From Halorubrum yunnanense (GTDB lineage Archaea; Halobacteriota; Halobacteria; Halobacteriales; Haloferacaceae), in assembly GCF_026586675.1 (NCBI RefSeq), contig NZ_JAODIX010000019.1:131603-195602 (forward strand): DNA of 64,000 bases, read 5' to 3'. The position numbers and the translations under genes are program-made. Positions 6,949 to 15,984 of this stretch are shown piece after piece; the stretch's first letter is position 1, and each line of letters starts with the position of its first letter. The notes below the pieces were generated by a model. That model did no database searches. It was not told where the DNA came from and saw nothing but the letters and a program-made list of their open reading frames with translations.

Positions 6949-9297
6949 ATGGCAGTACTTTGGCTGGAGGACGTCGACGCCGACGACGTCGGGACCGTCG
7001 GCGGAAAGGCCGCCTCGCTCGGTGAACTCATCGGTGCCGGACTCCCGGTTCCCCCGGGATTCGCCGTCACTGCGGGCACGTACCGGACCTTCATCGAGGA
7101 GGCGGGGATCGACGACGAGCTGTTCTCAGCTGTCGACGTCGACCCCGAGGACTCCGCGGCGCTCCGCGCGGCCGAGGAGCGCGCGGAAGAGCTCATCCTC
7201 GAGACCCCGTTCCCCGACGAGGTCCGCGAGGAGATCGTGGAGCGGTACCGCTCGATGGGGAGCGACGGCGAGGAGGCGTTCGTCGCCGTGCGCTCCTCCG
7301 CGACCGCCGAGGACCTCCCGGACTCCTCGTTCGCCGGGCAGCAGGAGACGTTCCTCAACGTCCGCGAGGACGACCTCCTGCGCCGGGTGAAGGAGTGCTG
7401 GGCCTCGCTTTTCACTCAGCGGGCGATCTACTACCGCCAGCAGCGAGGGTTCCCGCACGCCGACGTCGATATCGCAGTCGTCGTCCAGCGGATGGTCGAC
7501 GCCGAGAAGTCCGGCGTGATGTTCACCAGTCACCCCTCGACCGGCGACCCGCAGATCACCATCGAGGCCGCGTGGGGGCTCGGCGAGGCGGTCGTCTCCG
7601 GCACGGTCTCGCCCGACAACTACGTGTACGACCGCGGGCGCGGCGAGGTCGACGAGGTCACCGTCGCGGACAAGAAAGTCGAGATGGTGAAAGACGAGGA
7701 GACCGGCGAGACCGTCCAGCTCGACGTCGAGGAGGACCGGCGCACCGCGCGGGTCCTCTCCGACGAAGAGATCGAGGAGCTGGTCGCGCTCGGCGAGCGC
7801 GTCGAGGACCACTACGGCACGCCCCAGGACGTCGAGTGGGCGATCTACGAGGGCGACATCTACATGCTCCAGTCGCGCCCGATCACGACGATTCAGGAGG
7901 GCGAGAGCGACCAAGGCGACGCGAACGCGGGCGGAACCGGGGGAGAGACTCCGAAGAAGTCCGCCGCCGGGGACGCGTCGGGTCGTCCCGGCGCGACCAA
8001 CGGCGGCGCCGACGACGAGGACGTCCTCGTCGACGGGCTCGGCGCGAGTCCGGGGGTCGTCTCCGGCGCGGTCCGGCTCGTCCACAAGCTCGACCAGCTC
8101 GACCAGGTCCAGGAGGGCGACGTGATGGTCACGGAGATGACGATGCCGGACATGGTCCCGGCGATGAAACGCGCCGCGGGGATCGTCACCGACGAGGGCG
8201 GGATGACGAGCCACGCCGCGATCATCTCCCGCGAGCTCGGGGTCCCGGCGGTCGTCGGGACCGGGAACGGGACGCGAGTCCTCGAGGACGGCCAGCAGGT
8301 CACGCTCGACGGCGACAAGGGGACCGTCCGCGCCGGGGCCGACGACGAGGCCGAGCCCGGCGAGGAGTTCGAGCCCGTGGAGGCGGCCCGTCCCGAGACG
8401 CCGGTGAAGCCGATGACGGCGGCGGAGGTGAAGGTGAACGTCTCCATCCCCGAGGCCGCCGAGCGCGCAGCCGCGACCGGCGCTGACGGCGTCGGTCTCC
8501 TCCGGATCGAGCACATGGTGCTCTCGCTCGGGAAGACCCCGGAGAAGTACATCAACGACCACGGCGCCCGCGCGTACCAAGACGAGCTGATCGAGGGCGT
8601 CCGCCGCGTCGCCGACGAGTTCTACCCGCGGCCGGTCCGCGTCCGGACCATCGACGCGCCCACCGACGAGTTCAGCGAACTGGAGGGCGGCGAGGGCGAG
8701 CCGAACGAGCACAACCCGATGCTCGGCTGGCGCGGGATCCGGCGGAGCCTCGACAAGCCCGAGCCGTTCCGACAGGAGCTCGCGGCGTTCGCGCGCCTCT
8801 TCGAGATGGGATACGACAACCTGGAGGTGATGTTCCCGCTGGTCAACGACGCGAGCGATCTCGAAGGGGTGAAGCGCCACATGCGCGACGCCGGCATCGA
8901 CCCCGAGTCGCACCGGTGGGGCGTGATGATCGAGACCCCGGCGAGCGCGCTGCAGATAGCGGATCTCGCGGCCGCCGGCATCGACTTCGCTTCCTTCGGC
9001 ACCAACGACCTCACGCAGTACACGCTGGCGGTCGACCGGAACAACGAGCACGTCGCCGACCGGTTCGACGAGCTCCACCCGGCCGTGCTCCAGCTGATCG
9101 GCGACACGATCGAGACGTGCCGCGAGCTCGGCGTCGACACGAGCATCTGCGGGCAGGCCGGCTCGAAGTCGGAGATGGTCGACTTCCTCGTCGAGGAGGG
9201 CGTCTCCTCTATCTCGGCGAACATCGACGCCGTCCGCGACGTGCAACACGAGGTGAAGCGGACCGAACAGCGGCTCCTCCTCGACTCGGTGCGCTGA
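6949..9297 (+). CDS. ppsA: Phosphoenolpyruvate synthase (pyruvate, water dikinase)
   Basis: Converts pyruvate, ATP and water to PEP, AMP and phosphate, the gluconeogenic entry from pyruvate. The 782 residues show the expected order: an ATP-grasp pyruvate/PEP-binding domain (about 1-330), an acidic Gly/Ala linker (about 325-360), a mobile phosphohistidine domain with [14 protein letters not shown] (His422), and a C-terminal PEP-binding TIM barrel with [10 protein letters not shown] and SICGQAG. The length is close to the E. coli enzyme (792). The gene stands alone behind the 27-bp repeat region. Pyruvate kinase, which runs the opposite way, is also in the window. Confidence 0.97.
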   Translation: MAVLWLEDVDADDVGTVGGKAASLGELIGAGLPVPPGFAVTAGTYRTFIEEAGIDDELFSAVDVDPEDSAALRAAEERAEELILETPFPDEVREEIVERYRSMGSDGEEAFVAVRSSATAEDLPDSSFAGQQETFLNVREDDLLRRVKECWASLFTQRAIYYRQQRGFPHADVDIAVVVQRMVDAEKSGVMFTSHPSTGDPQITIEAAWGLGEAVVSGTVSPDNYVYDRGRGEVDEVTVADKKVEMVKDEETGETVQLDVEEDRRTARVLSDEEIEELVALGERVEDHYGTPQDVEWAIYEGDIYMLQSRPITTIQEGESDQGDANAGGTGGETPKKSAAGDASGRPGATNGGADDEDVLVDGLGASPGVVSGAVRLVHKLDQLDQVQEGDVMVTEMTMPDMVPAMKRAAGIVTDEGGMTSHAAIISRELGVPAVVGTGNGTRVLEDGQQVTLDGDKGTVRAGADDEAEPGEEFEPVEAARPETPVKPMTAAEVKVNVSIPEAAERAAATGADGVGLLRIEHMVLSLGKTPEKYINDHGARAYQDELIEGVRRVADEFYPRPVRVRTIDAPTDEFSELEGGEGEPNEHNPMLGWRGIRRSLDKPEPFRQELAAFARLFEMGYDNLEVMFPLVNDASDLEGVKRHMRDAGIDPESHRWGVMIETPASALQIADLAAAGIDFASFGTNDLTQYTLAVDRNNEHVADRFDELHPAVLQLIGDTIETCRELGVDTSICGQAGSKSEMVDFLVEEGVSSISANIDAVRDVQHEVKRTEQRLLLDSVR

Positions 9298-9431
9298 GGC
9301 GCCCTTTTGAAGCGTCCGTTCCGGTCGGCGGCCGCACCCCCCGTTCGGACGCATCTCACTCTCGGCCACCCGTCCGGCCGAGAGGCCCGAGAACGGAACG
9401 AGTAAGACCCTCCGCGGCGAGGATCCGTCGA

Positions 9432-10499
9432 ATGCAGCGTCCCGAGCCGCAGTCGTTCGACCGGGTGCTCTCCTCGATGTGCACCGAACCGCACCCCGCG
9501 GCGCGGGAGGCCGCCGAGCGCTACCTCGCGACGAACCCGGGCGATCCGGCCACCTACGAAGCGGTCGCGTCGCTGGAGGAGCGCGCGGTCGAGCTGCTCG
9601 CGACCCTCGCGGACCACCCGACGCCGACCGACGCGGCCGGCTACGTCACCTCCGGCGGGACCGAGGCGAACGTCCAGGCGGTCCGCTCCGCACGGAACCG
9701 CCACGACGCGAGCGATGTCAACGCCGTCGTCCCCGAGAGCGGCCACTTCTCGTTTCACAAAGCCGCCGAGATACTCGACGTCGAGCTCCGGACGGTCCCG
9801 GTCGACGACGGCTACCGGGCCCGGACCGACGCGGTCGCGGCCGCGGTCGACTCCGATACCGCCCTCGTCGTCGGCGTCGCCGGCAGCACGGAGTACGGGC
9901 GCGTCGACCCCATCCCGGCGCTGGCCGATATCGCCCACGACGCCGGCGCGTTACTGCACGTCGACGCCGCGTGGGGCGGCTTCCTCCTCCCCTTCACCGA
10001 CCACGCGTGGTCGTTCGGCGACGCCCCGGTCGACACGCTGACGATCGACCCCCACAAGTTCGGGCAGGCACCGGTGCCGGCCGGCGGGCTCCTCGCCCGC
10101 GAGTCGGCCGCGCTCGACGCGCTCGCGGTCGACACGCCGTACCTGGAGACGCGGTCGCAGGCGACGCTGACCGGCACCCGGAGCGGCGCGGGCGTCGCCG
10201 GCGCGGTCGCCGCGATGGAGGCGCTGTGGCCCGACGGCTACCGAGAGGCGGCCGAGCGCGCGACCGAGAACGCCGCGTGGCTCGCCGACACCCTCGCGGA
10301 GCGCGGCACCGACGTCGTCGAGCCGACGCTCCCGCTCGTCGCCGCGGCGCTGCCCGAGTCCGAGTTCGACGCGCTCCGCGAGGCGGGGTGGAAGGTCTCG
10401 CGGACGGCGGCGGGCGAGCTCCGCGTCGTCTGCATGCCGCACGTCACCCGCGACGCGCTCCGGGCGTTCGTCGCCGACCTCGACCGGATCCGGGAGTGA
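9432..10499 (+). CDS. mfnA: Group II PLP decarboxylase, MfnA type (tyrosine/aspartate decarboxylase)
   Basis: A 355-residue pyridoxal-phosphate enzyme. [11 protein letters not shown] contains the Schiff-base lysine (Lys209); HVDAAWGG carries the ring-stacking and nitrogen-binding residues. In methanogens MfnA decarboxylates tyrosine for methanofuran. In haloarchaea, which lack that cofactor, the homologue is generally taken as aspartate 1-decarboxylase making beta-alanine for coenzyme A. ATG 9432 is chosen because the conserved SSMCTEPHP segment follows about 15 residues later. A weak TATA-like GAGTAAGA lies near 9399-9406. Confidence 0.9.
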   Translation: MQRPEPQSFDRVLSSMCTEPHPAAREAAERYLATNPGDPATYEAVASLEERAVELLATLADHPTPTDAAGYVTSGGTEANVQAVRSARNRHDASDVNAVVPESGHFSFHKAAEILDVELRTVPVDDGYRARTDAVAAAVDSDTALVVGVAGSTEYGRVDPIPALADIAHDAGALLHVDAAWGGFLLPFTDHAWSFGDAPVDTLTIDPHKFGQAPVPAGGLLARESAALDALAVDTPYLETRSQATLTGTRSGAGVAGAVAAMEALWPDGYREAAERATENAAWLADTLAERGTDVVEPTLPLVAAALPESEFDALREAGWKVSRTAAGELRVVCMPHVTRDALRAFVADLDRIRE

Positions 10500-10512
10500 G
10501 GGCGAATTCGGC

Positions 10513-10920
10513 TTATCGATACGTTTCGACGGTGACACCAGGAATACTGTCAAAGTGACTGTCACCGGCGAGAACCGGCTCGTCACGCTCCAAGGCGGCT
10601 GCGGCGATAGCCGCGTCACCTTTTCCGATACCGGGTCCGCGACCTTCGCCCGCGTCGGCCATTCGTTCACCGAGCAATCGCCCGGCGCGTCGAGAGATGC
10701 TGGGCGTCATATCCACCAGCGGATAGGAATCGAGCACGGCTTCCACTTTCTGACGCTCTTCGCGGGTGCTCGTCACCTTCCCGACGCCGATGTAGAGCTC
10801 CAAGACGGTCATCGAAGGGATCACCAGCGGGACGCTCTCGGATTCTAGTTCTCGTTCCTTCGCGACGGCCGCATCGACGCCGTCGATGACGTCCAAGATG
10901 AAGCTCGTATCGACGATCAT
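10513..10920 (-). CDS. vapC: PIN-domain ribonuclease toxin (VapC)
   Basis: A 135-residue PIN-domain protein, expected to be a metal-dependent endoribonuclease that cleaves tRNA or rRNA when free of its antitoxin. The acidic active-site residues are visible: Asp4 (MIVDTSF), Glu41 (LELYIG), Asp102 (KGDAAIA) and Asp120 (AGDSHF). The gene overlaps its antitoxin gene by 4 nt (ATGA), so the pair is translationally coupled. All four acidic positions are intact, so the toxin is probably active. Confidence 0.92.
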   Translation of the reverse strand: MIVDTSFILDVIDGVDAAVAKERELESESVPLVIPSMTVLELYIGVGKVTSTREERQKVEAVLDSYPLVDMTPSISRRAGRLLGERMADAGEGRGPGIGKGDAAIAAAALERDEPVLAGDSHFDSIPGVTVETYR

Positions 10921-11147
10921 TCGAAGCGCTCCGCGACCTCGCGGGTCTCGTCGCGGTCCTCCTCGTCAGCGGCCTCGATGGCGTCTCGCATCTCGCTCAC
11001 TTGGTCCCCATCGAATACCTCGCGGAGATCCCGGAGCGACCGGCCTCCGATGAGCCGCTCCACGGCGTCACTGAACGATTCGTCGTCTCGTTTATTCGCC
11101 TTGATTCGCTCGTACACGTCGTCTTCGAGCCGTACCTGATGTGACAT
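10917..11147 (-). CDS. vapB: VapB-type antitoxin
   Basis: A 76-residue protein. The N-terminus (MSHQVRLEDDVYERI) matches the short DNA-binding strand and helix of haloarchaeal VapB antitoxins, and the acidic C-terminus would wrap the toxin. ATG 11147 is preferred over an upstream in-frame extension because the extension is unlike any antitoxin. It precedes vapC with a 4-nt overlap. A GTTGAC direct repeat immediately upstream may be the autoregulatory operator. Confidence 0.88.
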   Translation of the reverse strand: MSHQVRLEDDVYERIKANKRDDESFSDAVERLIGGRSLRDLREVFDGDQVSEMRDAIEAADEEDRDETREVAERFE

Positions 11148-11151
11148 CCTT

Positions 11152-11166
11152 GTTGACAGCGTTGAC
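11152..11166. promoter_or_regulatory. Possible VapBC operator, GTTGAC direct repeat
   Basis: GTTGAC occurs at 11152-11157 and 11161-11166, starting 4 nt before the vapB start codon. VapBC complexes usually repress their own promoter, and the position fits. The assignment is inference. Confidence 0.35.
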
Positions 11167-11266
11167 GCTCTGCGGAAATGAAGATTGGGGGGACGCAAGG
11201 CAGCTATTGATAACACGAGAGCGACGGGAGAAGTTGGATGAACGGACAAGAGAACGATTTGCGGTA

Positions 11267-11608
11267 CTAGACGTACGTCTCCAGCGCGGCGAGCCGCCCG
11301 TCCGCGACGTCGAAGACGTCGACGAACGCGAACACCTCGTCGCCGTCGGCGCCCAGCAGCCGGCCGCGGACCGCGACGCCGGGGCCCTTCGGGTACACCG
11401 CGTCGACGGCGTGGGTCGTGTCCGTCATCGGCCGCTCGTCGCGCATGAACGCCACGAAGCGGTCGCGGCCCTCGAACGTCCGGTCCGAGCGATGCTGGAC
11501 GAACTCCGGGTCCAGCAGGCCTCGGAGCCGCTCGTAGTCGCCGGCGTCGAGCGCGTCGTAGTAGTCGCGGACGAGGCGCTCGCGGTCCGCGGTCGACGGG
11601 TCGGTCAC
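11267..11608 (-). CDS. SnoaL/NTF2-like small protein
   Basis: A 113-residue protein with the pattern of the NTF2-like alpha+beta cone fold. DYYDALDAGDYERLRGLLD near the N-terminus is the typical first helices, followed by FEGRDRFVAFM and a final beta segment. The family includes isomerases, polyketide cyclases and many binding proteins, so the reaction is not predictable. The GTG start (11606-11608) overlaps the stop of the PhoU/RCK gene by 4 nt, so it is read with it. Confidence 0.8.
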   Translation of the reverse strand: MTDPSTADRERLVRDYYDALDAGDYERLRGLLDPEFVQHRSDRTFEGRDRFVAFMRDERPMTDTTHAVDAVYPKGPGVAVRGRLLGADGDEVFAFVDVFDVADGRLAALETYV

Positions 11609-12810
11609 GACGCGAGCGCCTCGAACTCCTCGGCAGAGGTGCGGGTCCCCTTGGCGATCACGGCGTCGCCGGGCCGCAGGACCGTGTCGATGTCGTGGCC
11701 GATCATCCACCCGTCGTCGGGGCGGCGGACCGCGATCACGCTCGTCGAGACGTCGGTCGTCGGGATCCCGTTCTCGACGCTCGTGCCGGCGAGGTCGCTC
11801 CCCTCCCGGACCACCGTGCGCGTGATGATCTCGTCGGACTCCTGGACCGCCATCTCCACGACCGGGTGGACGCCGAGGTCGCGCGCGACCCCCTCGGAGA
11901 TCTCCAAGGCGGCGTCGGAGATCTCCTCGGTGGCGACGCCGAGGTGGATCAGCCCGCGGAGCGAGACGGGGTCGTCCGCCTCGCGGGCCGCTCGGAGGGT
12001 CCACGCCTCGAACCGCGACTGGAGTGCGTCGACCTCGATCTCCAGGTTCGACACCTCCTCGGCGAGCGCCTCGTTGTTGAACAGGACCGAGCCGTACGCC
12101 AGGTCGACCGCGAGCTCGGAGAGGTCCTTCATCAGCACGATGGAGTCGACCGCGCGCTCTAAGTCGTCGATCGCGGGCTCGACCGGCGCCTCGGGCTCGA
12201 ACGGCTCGCCCGCCAGCTCGGGGTACGCCTCGGCCACGCCCGTCTCCGGGCCGCGGAGGAGGGCCACGTCCCCGGACTCGATCCGGGTCTTGGGTCCGGG
12301 GTTGAGGATCCAGTCGTCGTCGCGGCGGACCGCGATGACCCGGACCCCCGTCTTCGACTCGAGGTCGATGTCCGCGAGCGTCCGGGTCGCGTAGCCAGAG
12401 TCCGGGGCGACGGTGCCGCGGACGAGCGTCTCGACGCCCTCGGTGAGCGCGCCGCGCATCGCGTCGGGGAGCCCGATCTCCTCGCTGACGATCTTCGCGA
12501 TGTCGCCCGCGGCGTCGGAGATCTTGTCGGCCGCGCCGACCACGCCGAGCACCGGCGCGAGCGTCTCGGCCTCGTCGGGGCTCCGGGCCGCGAGCATGAG
12601 GCTCATCCGCGCGCGCATCTGGAGGACGTCCATCCGGTGTTCCAGTTCGACGACCTCCTCGGCGATCCTGGGGCTGCCGTGGAGCACCGCCGAGTACGAG
12701 AGGTCGATCAGCAGCTCCGCGGTGTCTTTCATCTCCACGAGCAGGTCCTTCACGCTCGTCGGCTCGTACGTGACCGACAGCGGCGACTCCCGCCGGTCGA
12801 ATCGTCCCAT
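11605..12810 (-). CDS. Duplicated PhoU-RCK_C protein, likely potassium or ion transport regulator
   Basis: A 401-residue soluble protein with the order PhoU-like helical domain, RCK_C (TrkA-C) domain, PhoU-like domain, RCK_C domain. The two halves resemble each other: KDTAELLIDLSYSAVLHG versus KDLSELAVDLAYGSVLFN, and VRVIAVRRDDDWILNPG versus SVIAVRRPDDGWMIGHD. RCK_C domains bind ligands and gate K+ channels or transporters, and such PhoU-RCK_C proteins occur widely in haloarchaea. No channel gene is adjacent here, and the only close partner is the NTF2-like gene. Role in ion transport control is inferred from domains. Confidence 0.85.
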   Translation of the reverse strand: MGRFDRRESPLSVTYEPTSVKDLLVEMKDTAELLIDLSYSAVLHGSPRIAEEVVELEHRMDVLQMRARMSLMLAARSPDEAETLAPVLGVVGAADKISDAAGDIAKIVSEEIGLPDAMRGALTEGVETLVRGTVAPDSGYATRTLADIDLESKTGVRVIAVRRDDDWILNPGPKTRIESGDVALLRGPETGVAEAYPELAGEPFEPEAPVEPAIDDLERAVDSIVLMKDLSELAVDLAYGSVLFNNEALAEEVSNLEIEVDALQSRFEAWTLRAAREADDPVSLRGLIHLGVATEEISDAALEISEGVARDLGVHPVVEMAVQESDEIITRTVVREGSDLAGTSVENGIPTTDVSTSVIAVRRPDDGWMIGHDIDTVLRPGDAVIAKGTRTSAEEFEALAS

Positions 12811-12882
12811 GCGAACACCGTCTCCGGCGCCGAGTAAAAGGCTTGTCGCGGCGCGTTCGCGCCGATTCGGCGCGGGCGGCGC

Positions 12883-13425
12883 TCAGTCGCCCGTCCCGGC
12901 GGCGTCGCCGGCGACGTAGGCGGGCGAGCCTGCCGGATCGCCCGTTTCGTCCCCGTCGACCCGTTCCGCGAGGTCGACGAGCGCGAGCCACTCGAGCAGT
13001 CGGGCCGCCCGGGCGCGCCACGTCGCCTCCCACTGCGGGTCGCGGGCGCGGTCGTGTCGCGGGACCGACTCCCGGGTCGCTTCGAACAGCGCGTCGGCCG
13101 TGAGCGGGTCCTCGGGCGTGGCCGCCCGCAGGGCCCCGAGCGCCTCCGGCGCGAGCAGGACGCCCTCGCGGAGCCCCTCGCGGACCAGCTCGGGGGTCGG
13201 GTCGGCGTCGGCCCGCACGAACCCGCGGGAGGTCTCCCGCACGAGTCCGAGCGCGCGGAGGAACGCGAGCCAGTCGTTCGCGGTCTGCCGGTCGGGCAGC
13301 CCGCGGCGGTCGTGGAGTCGAGCGCAGCAGTCGTCGGTGCTCCCGGGCACGAGCGGCACCGCCCGCTGCAGGTCGCGGAGGTCGTCGAGGTCGGTCGGGG
13401 GGTCGGGGACGGGTTTGAGTCGCAT
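12883..13425 (-). CDS. Conserved haloarchaeal protein of unknown function
   Basis: A 180-residue protein, mostly helical by composition. The start ATG 13425 begins a clear acidic, soluble sequence. The motif TANDWLAFLRALGLV resembles the second and third helices of a winged-helix domain, so a DNA-binding role is possible but weakly supported. It lies 20 nt downstream of mch on the same strand and may be in its operon. No enzyme motif recognised. Confidence 0.7.
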   Translation of the reverse strand: MRLKPVPDPPTDLDDLRDLQRAVPLVPGSTDDCCARLHDRRGLPDRQTANDWLAFLRALGLVRETSRGFVRADADPTPELVREGLREGVLLAPEALGALRAATPEDPLTADALFEATRESVPRHDRARDPQWEATWRARAARLLEWLALVDLAERVDGDETGDPAGSPAYVAGDAAGTGD

Positions 13426-13445
13426 CGGCGTCGATCGCGACCGGC

Positions 13446-14384
13446 TCAGCGGTAGTCGAACGACTCGGCGAGCAGCGCCTCGTCCGTCTCGCCGACGGTG
13501 TAGACGGGCCCGTCGACGACGTCGACGGTGACCGTCGCGGGCGCGAAGACGCGCTCGTCGACCTCGTAGAAGTCCCAATCGGCGTCTTCGAACACCTCGA
13601 CGAAGGGGGTGCCGTACTCCTCGCGGGCGGTCGAGACGATCTGGTCGAACCGGTCGTCGTCGCGCGCGACCTGCAGGTGGACCTCCCCGCCGTACGCGAG
13701 GGCGTCGTTCGTCCGGCCCATCGCGAGGTCCTCGTCGCGGGTCACGGGCGCCATCGGCGCGGCGCCGGAGGCGTGGAGGACGTCGGTCGGCTCGTAGCCG
13801 AGCTCCAGCAGGCGGAAGACGGCCAGCTCCGCGGCGCGGGCCGCGGTGGCGACCGAGCCCGCGGTCGAGCCGGTGGCGTACGCCGGGAGGAAGACGCCCT
13901 CGGGGTCGACCTCGGCGAGGTCGGCGACGTGCTCGGCGACCTCCTCGGTCGGGAGCGCGGTCGACTCCACCGCGAGCGTGGCGAACTCCGAGGAGTCGTA
14001 GTAGCCGACGCGCTCGAACTCCGCCTCTTCCCCGACGAGCGCGCGGGCGGGGCCGGAGCCGAGCCCCTCGTAGCCGGACTCGAAGCCGAGCTCCCAGCCG
14101 GCCTTCTGCGAGCAGAGCAAGGCGATCGCGGGGTGGTCCGTCGACAGCTCGACGTACTGACGCGGCGCGCCGGCGACCTCGCCCATGCGGGTGCGGAGGT
14201 TCGCGAGGCCGGCGGTCTGGATCTCGGCGAGCAGGAGCCCTGCCTCGACGCCCCCGGCGGCGTCGATCCCGAAGTCGACGATCGTGGCGCCGTTCTCCAG
14301 CTCGTAGCCGACGACGTCGAGTTCGCCGGCGAAGTCGAGCGCCTCGTCGACGAGCTCGATCGCGGTCCGATTGATGCTTTCCAT
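13446..14384 (-). CDS. mch: Methenyltetrahydromethanopterin cyclohydrolase
   Basis: Interconverts methenyl- and formyl-pterin in C1 metabolism; 312 residues, close to the methanogen enzyme. Recognised by its N-terminal NRTAIELVDEAL, FGIDAAGGVEAGLLLAEI, the serine/threonine-rich substrate region and ASGAAPMAPV. Haloarchaea lack methanogenesis but keep mch, where it is thought to serve folate-type C1 chemistry. The neighbouring genes are hypothetical, so the context adds nothing. Confidence 0.92.
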   Translation of the reverse strand: MESINRTAIELVDEALDFAGELDVVGYELENGATIVDFGIDAAGGVEAGLLLAEIQTAGLANLRTRMGEVAGAPRQYVELSTDHPAIALLCSQKAGWELGFESGYEGLGSGPARALVGEEAEFERVGYYDSSEFATLAVESTALPTEEVAEHVADLAEVDPEGVFLPAYATGSTAGSVATAARAAELAVFRLLELGYEPTDVLHASGAAPMAPVTRDEDLAMGRTNDALAYGGEVHLQVARDDDRFDQIVSTAREEYGTPFVEVFEDADWDFYEVDERVFAPATVTVDVVDGPVYTVGETDEALLAESFDYR

Positions 14385-14447
14385 ACCCGACCGTTCTCGC
14401 TCCCGGATTAAGGGGCTTGTCAGTCGTCGCCGTCGACGCCCACCCCG

Positions 14448-14777
14448 TCAGTCCCGGTCGCCGGCGCCGACCGGCTCGACGCGGAACGCGTAGCCCTCGT
14501 ACGCGTCGTCGACGTTCACCGGGGACTCCTCTGCGGTGTGGTCCACGCAGAGGAACGCGGTCGCCTCCACGGCGCCGGCCCCGGTCTCCTCCTGGTACCG
14601 CTCGGTGACCGAGAACGCCGCCGGCTCCGAGCAGCCCCGGCGGTGGCACTCGGCCGGCGGGTCGGCGGTCGGTTCCGGCTCGTCGCCGCGCTCACGGGCC
14701 TCCGAGATGTCCCGCTCGACCTGCCGACGCTCCTCGTCGCGCGCCTGCTCGTCGCGCCCCGATTTGGTGTCCGCCAT
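14448..14777 (-). CDS. Small haloarchaeal protein with Cys/His cluster
   Basis: A 109-residue protein. The first 45 residues are charged and probably coiled or disordered (Arg/Glu/Asp-rich). The second half has CHRRGC and LCVDH, which could bind one zinc ion. No signal peptide or membrane segment. It lies upstream of mch on the same strand. Function unknown. Confidence 0.65.
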   Translation of the reverse strand: MADTKSGRDEQARDEERRQVERDISEARERGDEPEPTADPPAECHRRGCSEPAAFSVTERYQEETGAGAVEATAFLCVDHTAEESPVNVDDAYEGYAFRVEPVGAGDRD

Positions 14778-14840
14778 ACGTTAACGTCGCGCCTCAGCGC
14801 TATAACGCTACGGCCGATTCCGCCGGGGCTCGCTCGCCCC

Positions 14841-15332
14841 CTACCAGAACCCGCCGTCGGACCCGTCAGAGTCACCGACGCCGCCCGGCCCGCTCGGTCC
14901 CCGGGGACCGCTCGGGCGCGGGTCGGGGTCAATCTCGACGAGCTCGCTCTCGTCGCGCGGGTCGACCTCTCGTCCCTCCTCGTAGCGGACGAACGAGAGG
15001 TAGAACGCCTCGCCGCAGCCCGGGTCGTTGCCGTCGTCGACCTCGCCGTCGCTCCCGCCCTCGGCTTCCCCGCTACCGGTATCGTCCACCTCCCCGCCGA
15101 CGTCCGTCCCGCGCAGCCCGTCGCGGGGGTCCCAGAGGACGCCGTCGCTCTCGCCGCAGACGAACCGGACGCCGTCGACGTCGTCCGCGTCCTCGAACGG
15201 CTCCGCGGGGGCGACGTACGCCCACCCTTCGAGGGGGTACGGCGTCACGGTCTTGTCGGCGAGGTAGCCGTCGCGCTCCAGCTCGACGAGGGTCCCGCAG
15301 CGCGGGCAGTAGTAGGTGACCGGGTAGCTCAT
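14841..15332 (-). CDS. Zinc-ribbon protein of unknown function
   Basis: A 163-residue protein. YYCPRCGTL at residues 7-15 is the first half of a zinc ribbon; later cysteines (FVCGESD, DPGCGEAF) may complete it. A Gly/Asp/Ser-rich linker lies in the middle, and the C-terminus is a disordered GPRGPSGPGG-type tail. ATG 15332 is chosen over an upstream M because CPRCG follows closely. It is divergent from the peroxiredoxin gene; the 77-nt gap holds promoters for both. Confidence 0.7.
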   Translation of the reverse strand: MSYPVTYYCPRCGTLVELERDGYLADKTVTPYPLEGWAYVAPAEPFEDADDVDGVRFVCGESDGVLWDPRDGLRGTDVGGEVDDTGSGEAEGGSDGEVDDGNDPGCGEAFYLSFVRYEEGREVDPRDESELVEIDPDPRPSGPRGPSGPGGVGDSDGSDGGFW

Positions 15333-15377
15333 GGCGGGAGTACGGGCCCCGTTTGTAAACGGGTATCGCCGACAACG

Positions 15378-15386
15378 CTTATGCAA
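15378..15386 (+). promoter_or_regulatory. TATA-like box for the peroxiredoxin gene
   Basis: GCTTATGCA lies about 28 nt before ATG 15410, the spacing of leaderless haloarchaeal transcripts. This supports 15410 over GTG 15404. Confidence 0.5.
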
Positions 15387-15409
15387 GTTGCGTCCGAAAC
15401 GCAGTGTCG

Positions 15410-15883
15410 ATGGTATCCACCGGCGACACCGCGCCCGACATCTCCGCGACGATCGGCACGAGCGACCACGAGCCGTTCGAGCTCTCCGAGCACCTCGGGG
15501 ACGGCCCCGTCGTCGTCGCCTTCTTCCCGGCGGCGTTCGCGCCGGTCTGCTCGAACGAGATGGTCGCGATCGAAGAGCGGATCGACCGCCTCGAGGCGGC
15601 CGGCGCGACCGTGTTCGGGGTCAGCGCCGACGCCGCCTACTCGCTCGGCGCGTTCGGCGACGAGCACGACCTCTCGTTCGACCTCGTCAGCGACACCCGC
15701 GGCGACGCGCTCCGGGCGTACGGAGTGGAGACGGACGTCCCCGAGACGGGTCGCTACGGCATCGCCAAGCGCGCCGTCTTCGTGATCGACGCGGACGGCG
15801 AGGTCGTCTACGACTGGGTCGGTGACGAACTGGCCGACGAGCCCGACTACGAGGCGGTCCTCGCGGCGGTCGAGGCCGCGTGA
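15410..15883 (+). CDS. Peroxiredoxin (AhpC/TSA, AhpE/BCP-like)
   Basis: A 157-residue thioredoxin-fold peroxidase expected to reduce hydroperoxides. The peroxidatic cysteine is Cys47 in FFPAAFAPVCSNEM. In the family motif PxxxTxxC the threonine position is Ala44 here, an unusual substitution in the active site. There is no obvious resolving cysteine, so it would be a 1-Cys type. The conserved later region (YGIAKRAVFVIDADG) is present. Activity is therefore probable but not certain. Confidence 0.88.
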   Translation: MVSTGDTAPDISATIGTSDHEPFELSEHLGDGPVVVAFFPAAFAPVCSNEMVAIEERIDRLEAAGATVFGVSADAAYSLGAFGDEHDLSFDLVSDTRGDALRAYGVETDVPETGRYGIAKRAVFVIDADGEVVYDWVGDELADEPDYEAVLAAVEAA

Positions 15884-15984
15884 GGCCGTGGCGGCCGAGG
15901 AGGCCTGACGGCTGCCGCCTCGGTCGCCGCGCCGCCCGCGTCCGGATCAACATATTCACTACAGCCCGTCACGAAGCGGAGGGT

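Noticed and set aside
7126-9369. 747-residue open frame antisense to ppsA
   Set aside because: It is the usual high-GC shadow of a real gene; composition is arginine- and valine-rich and PEP synthase on the other strand is certain.
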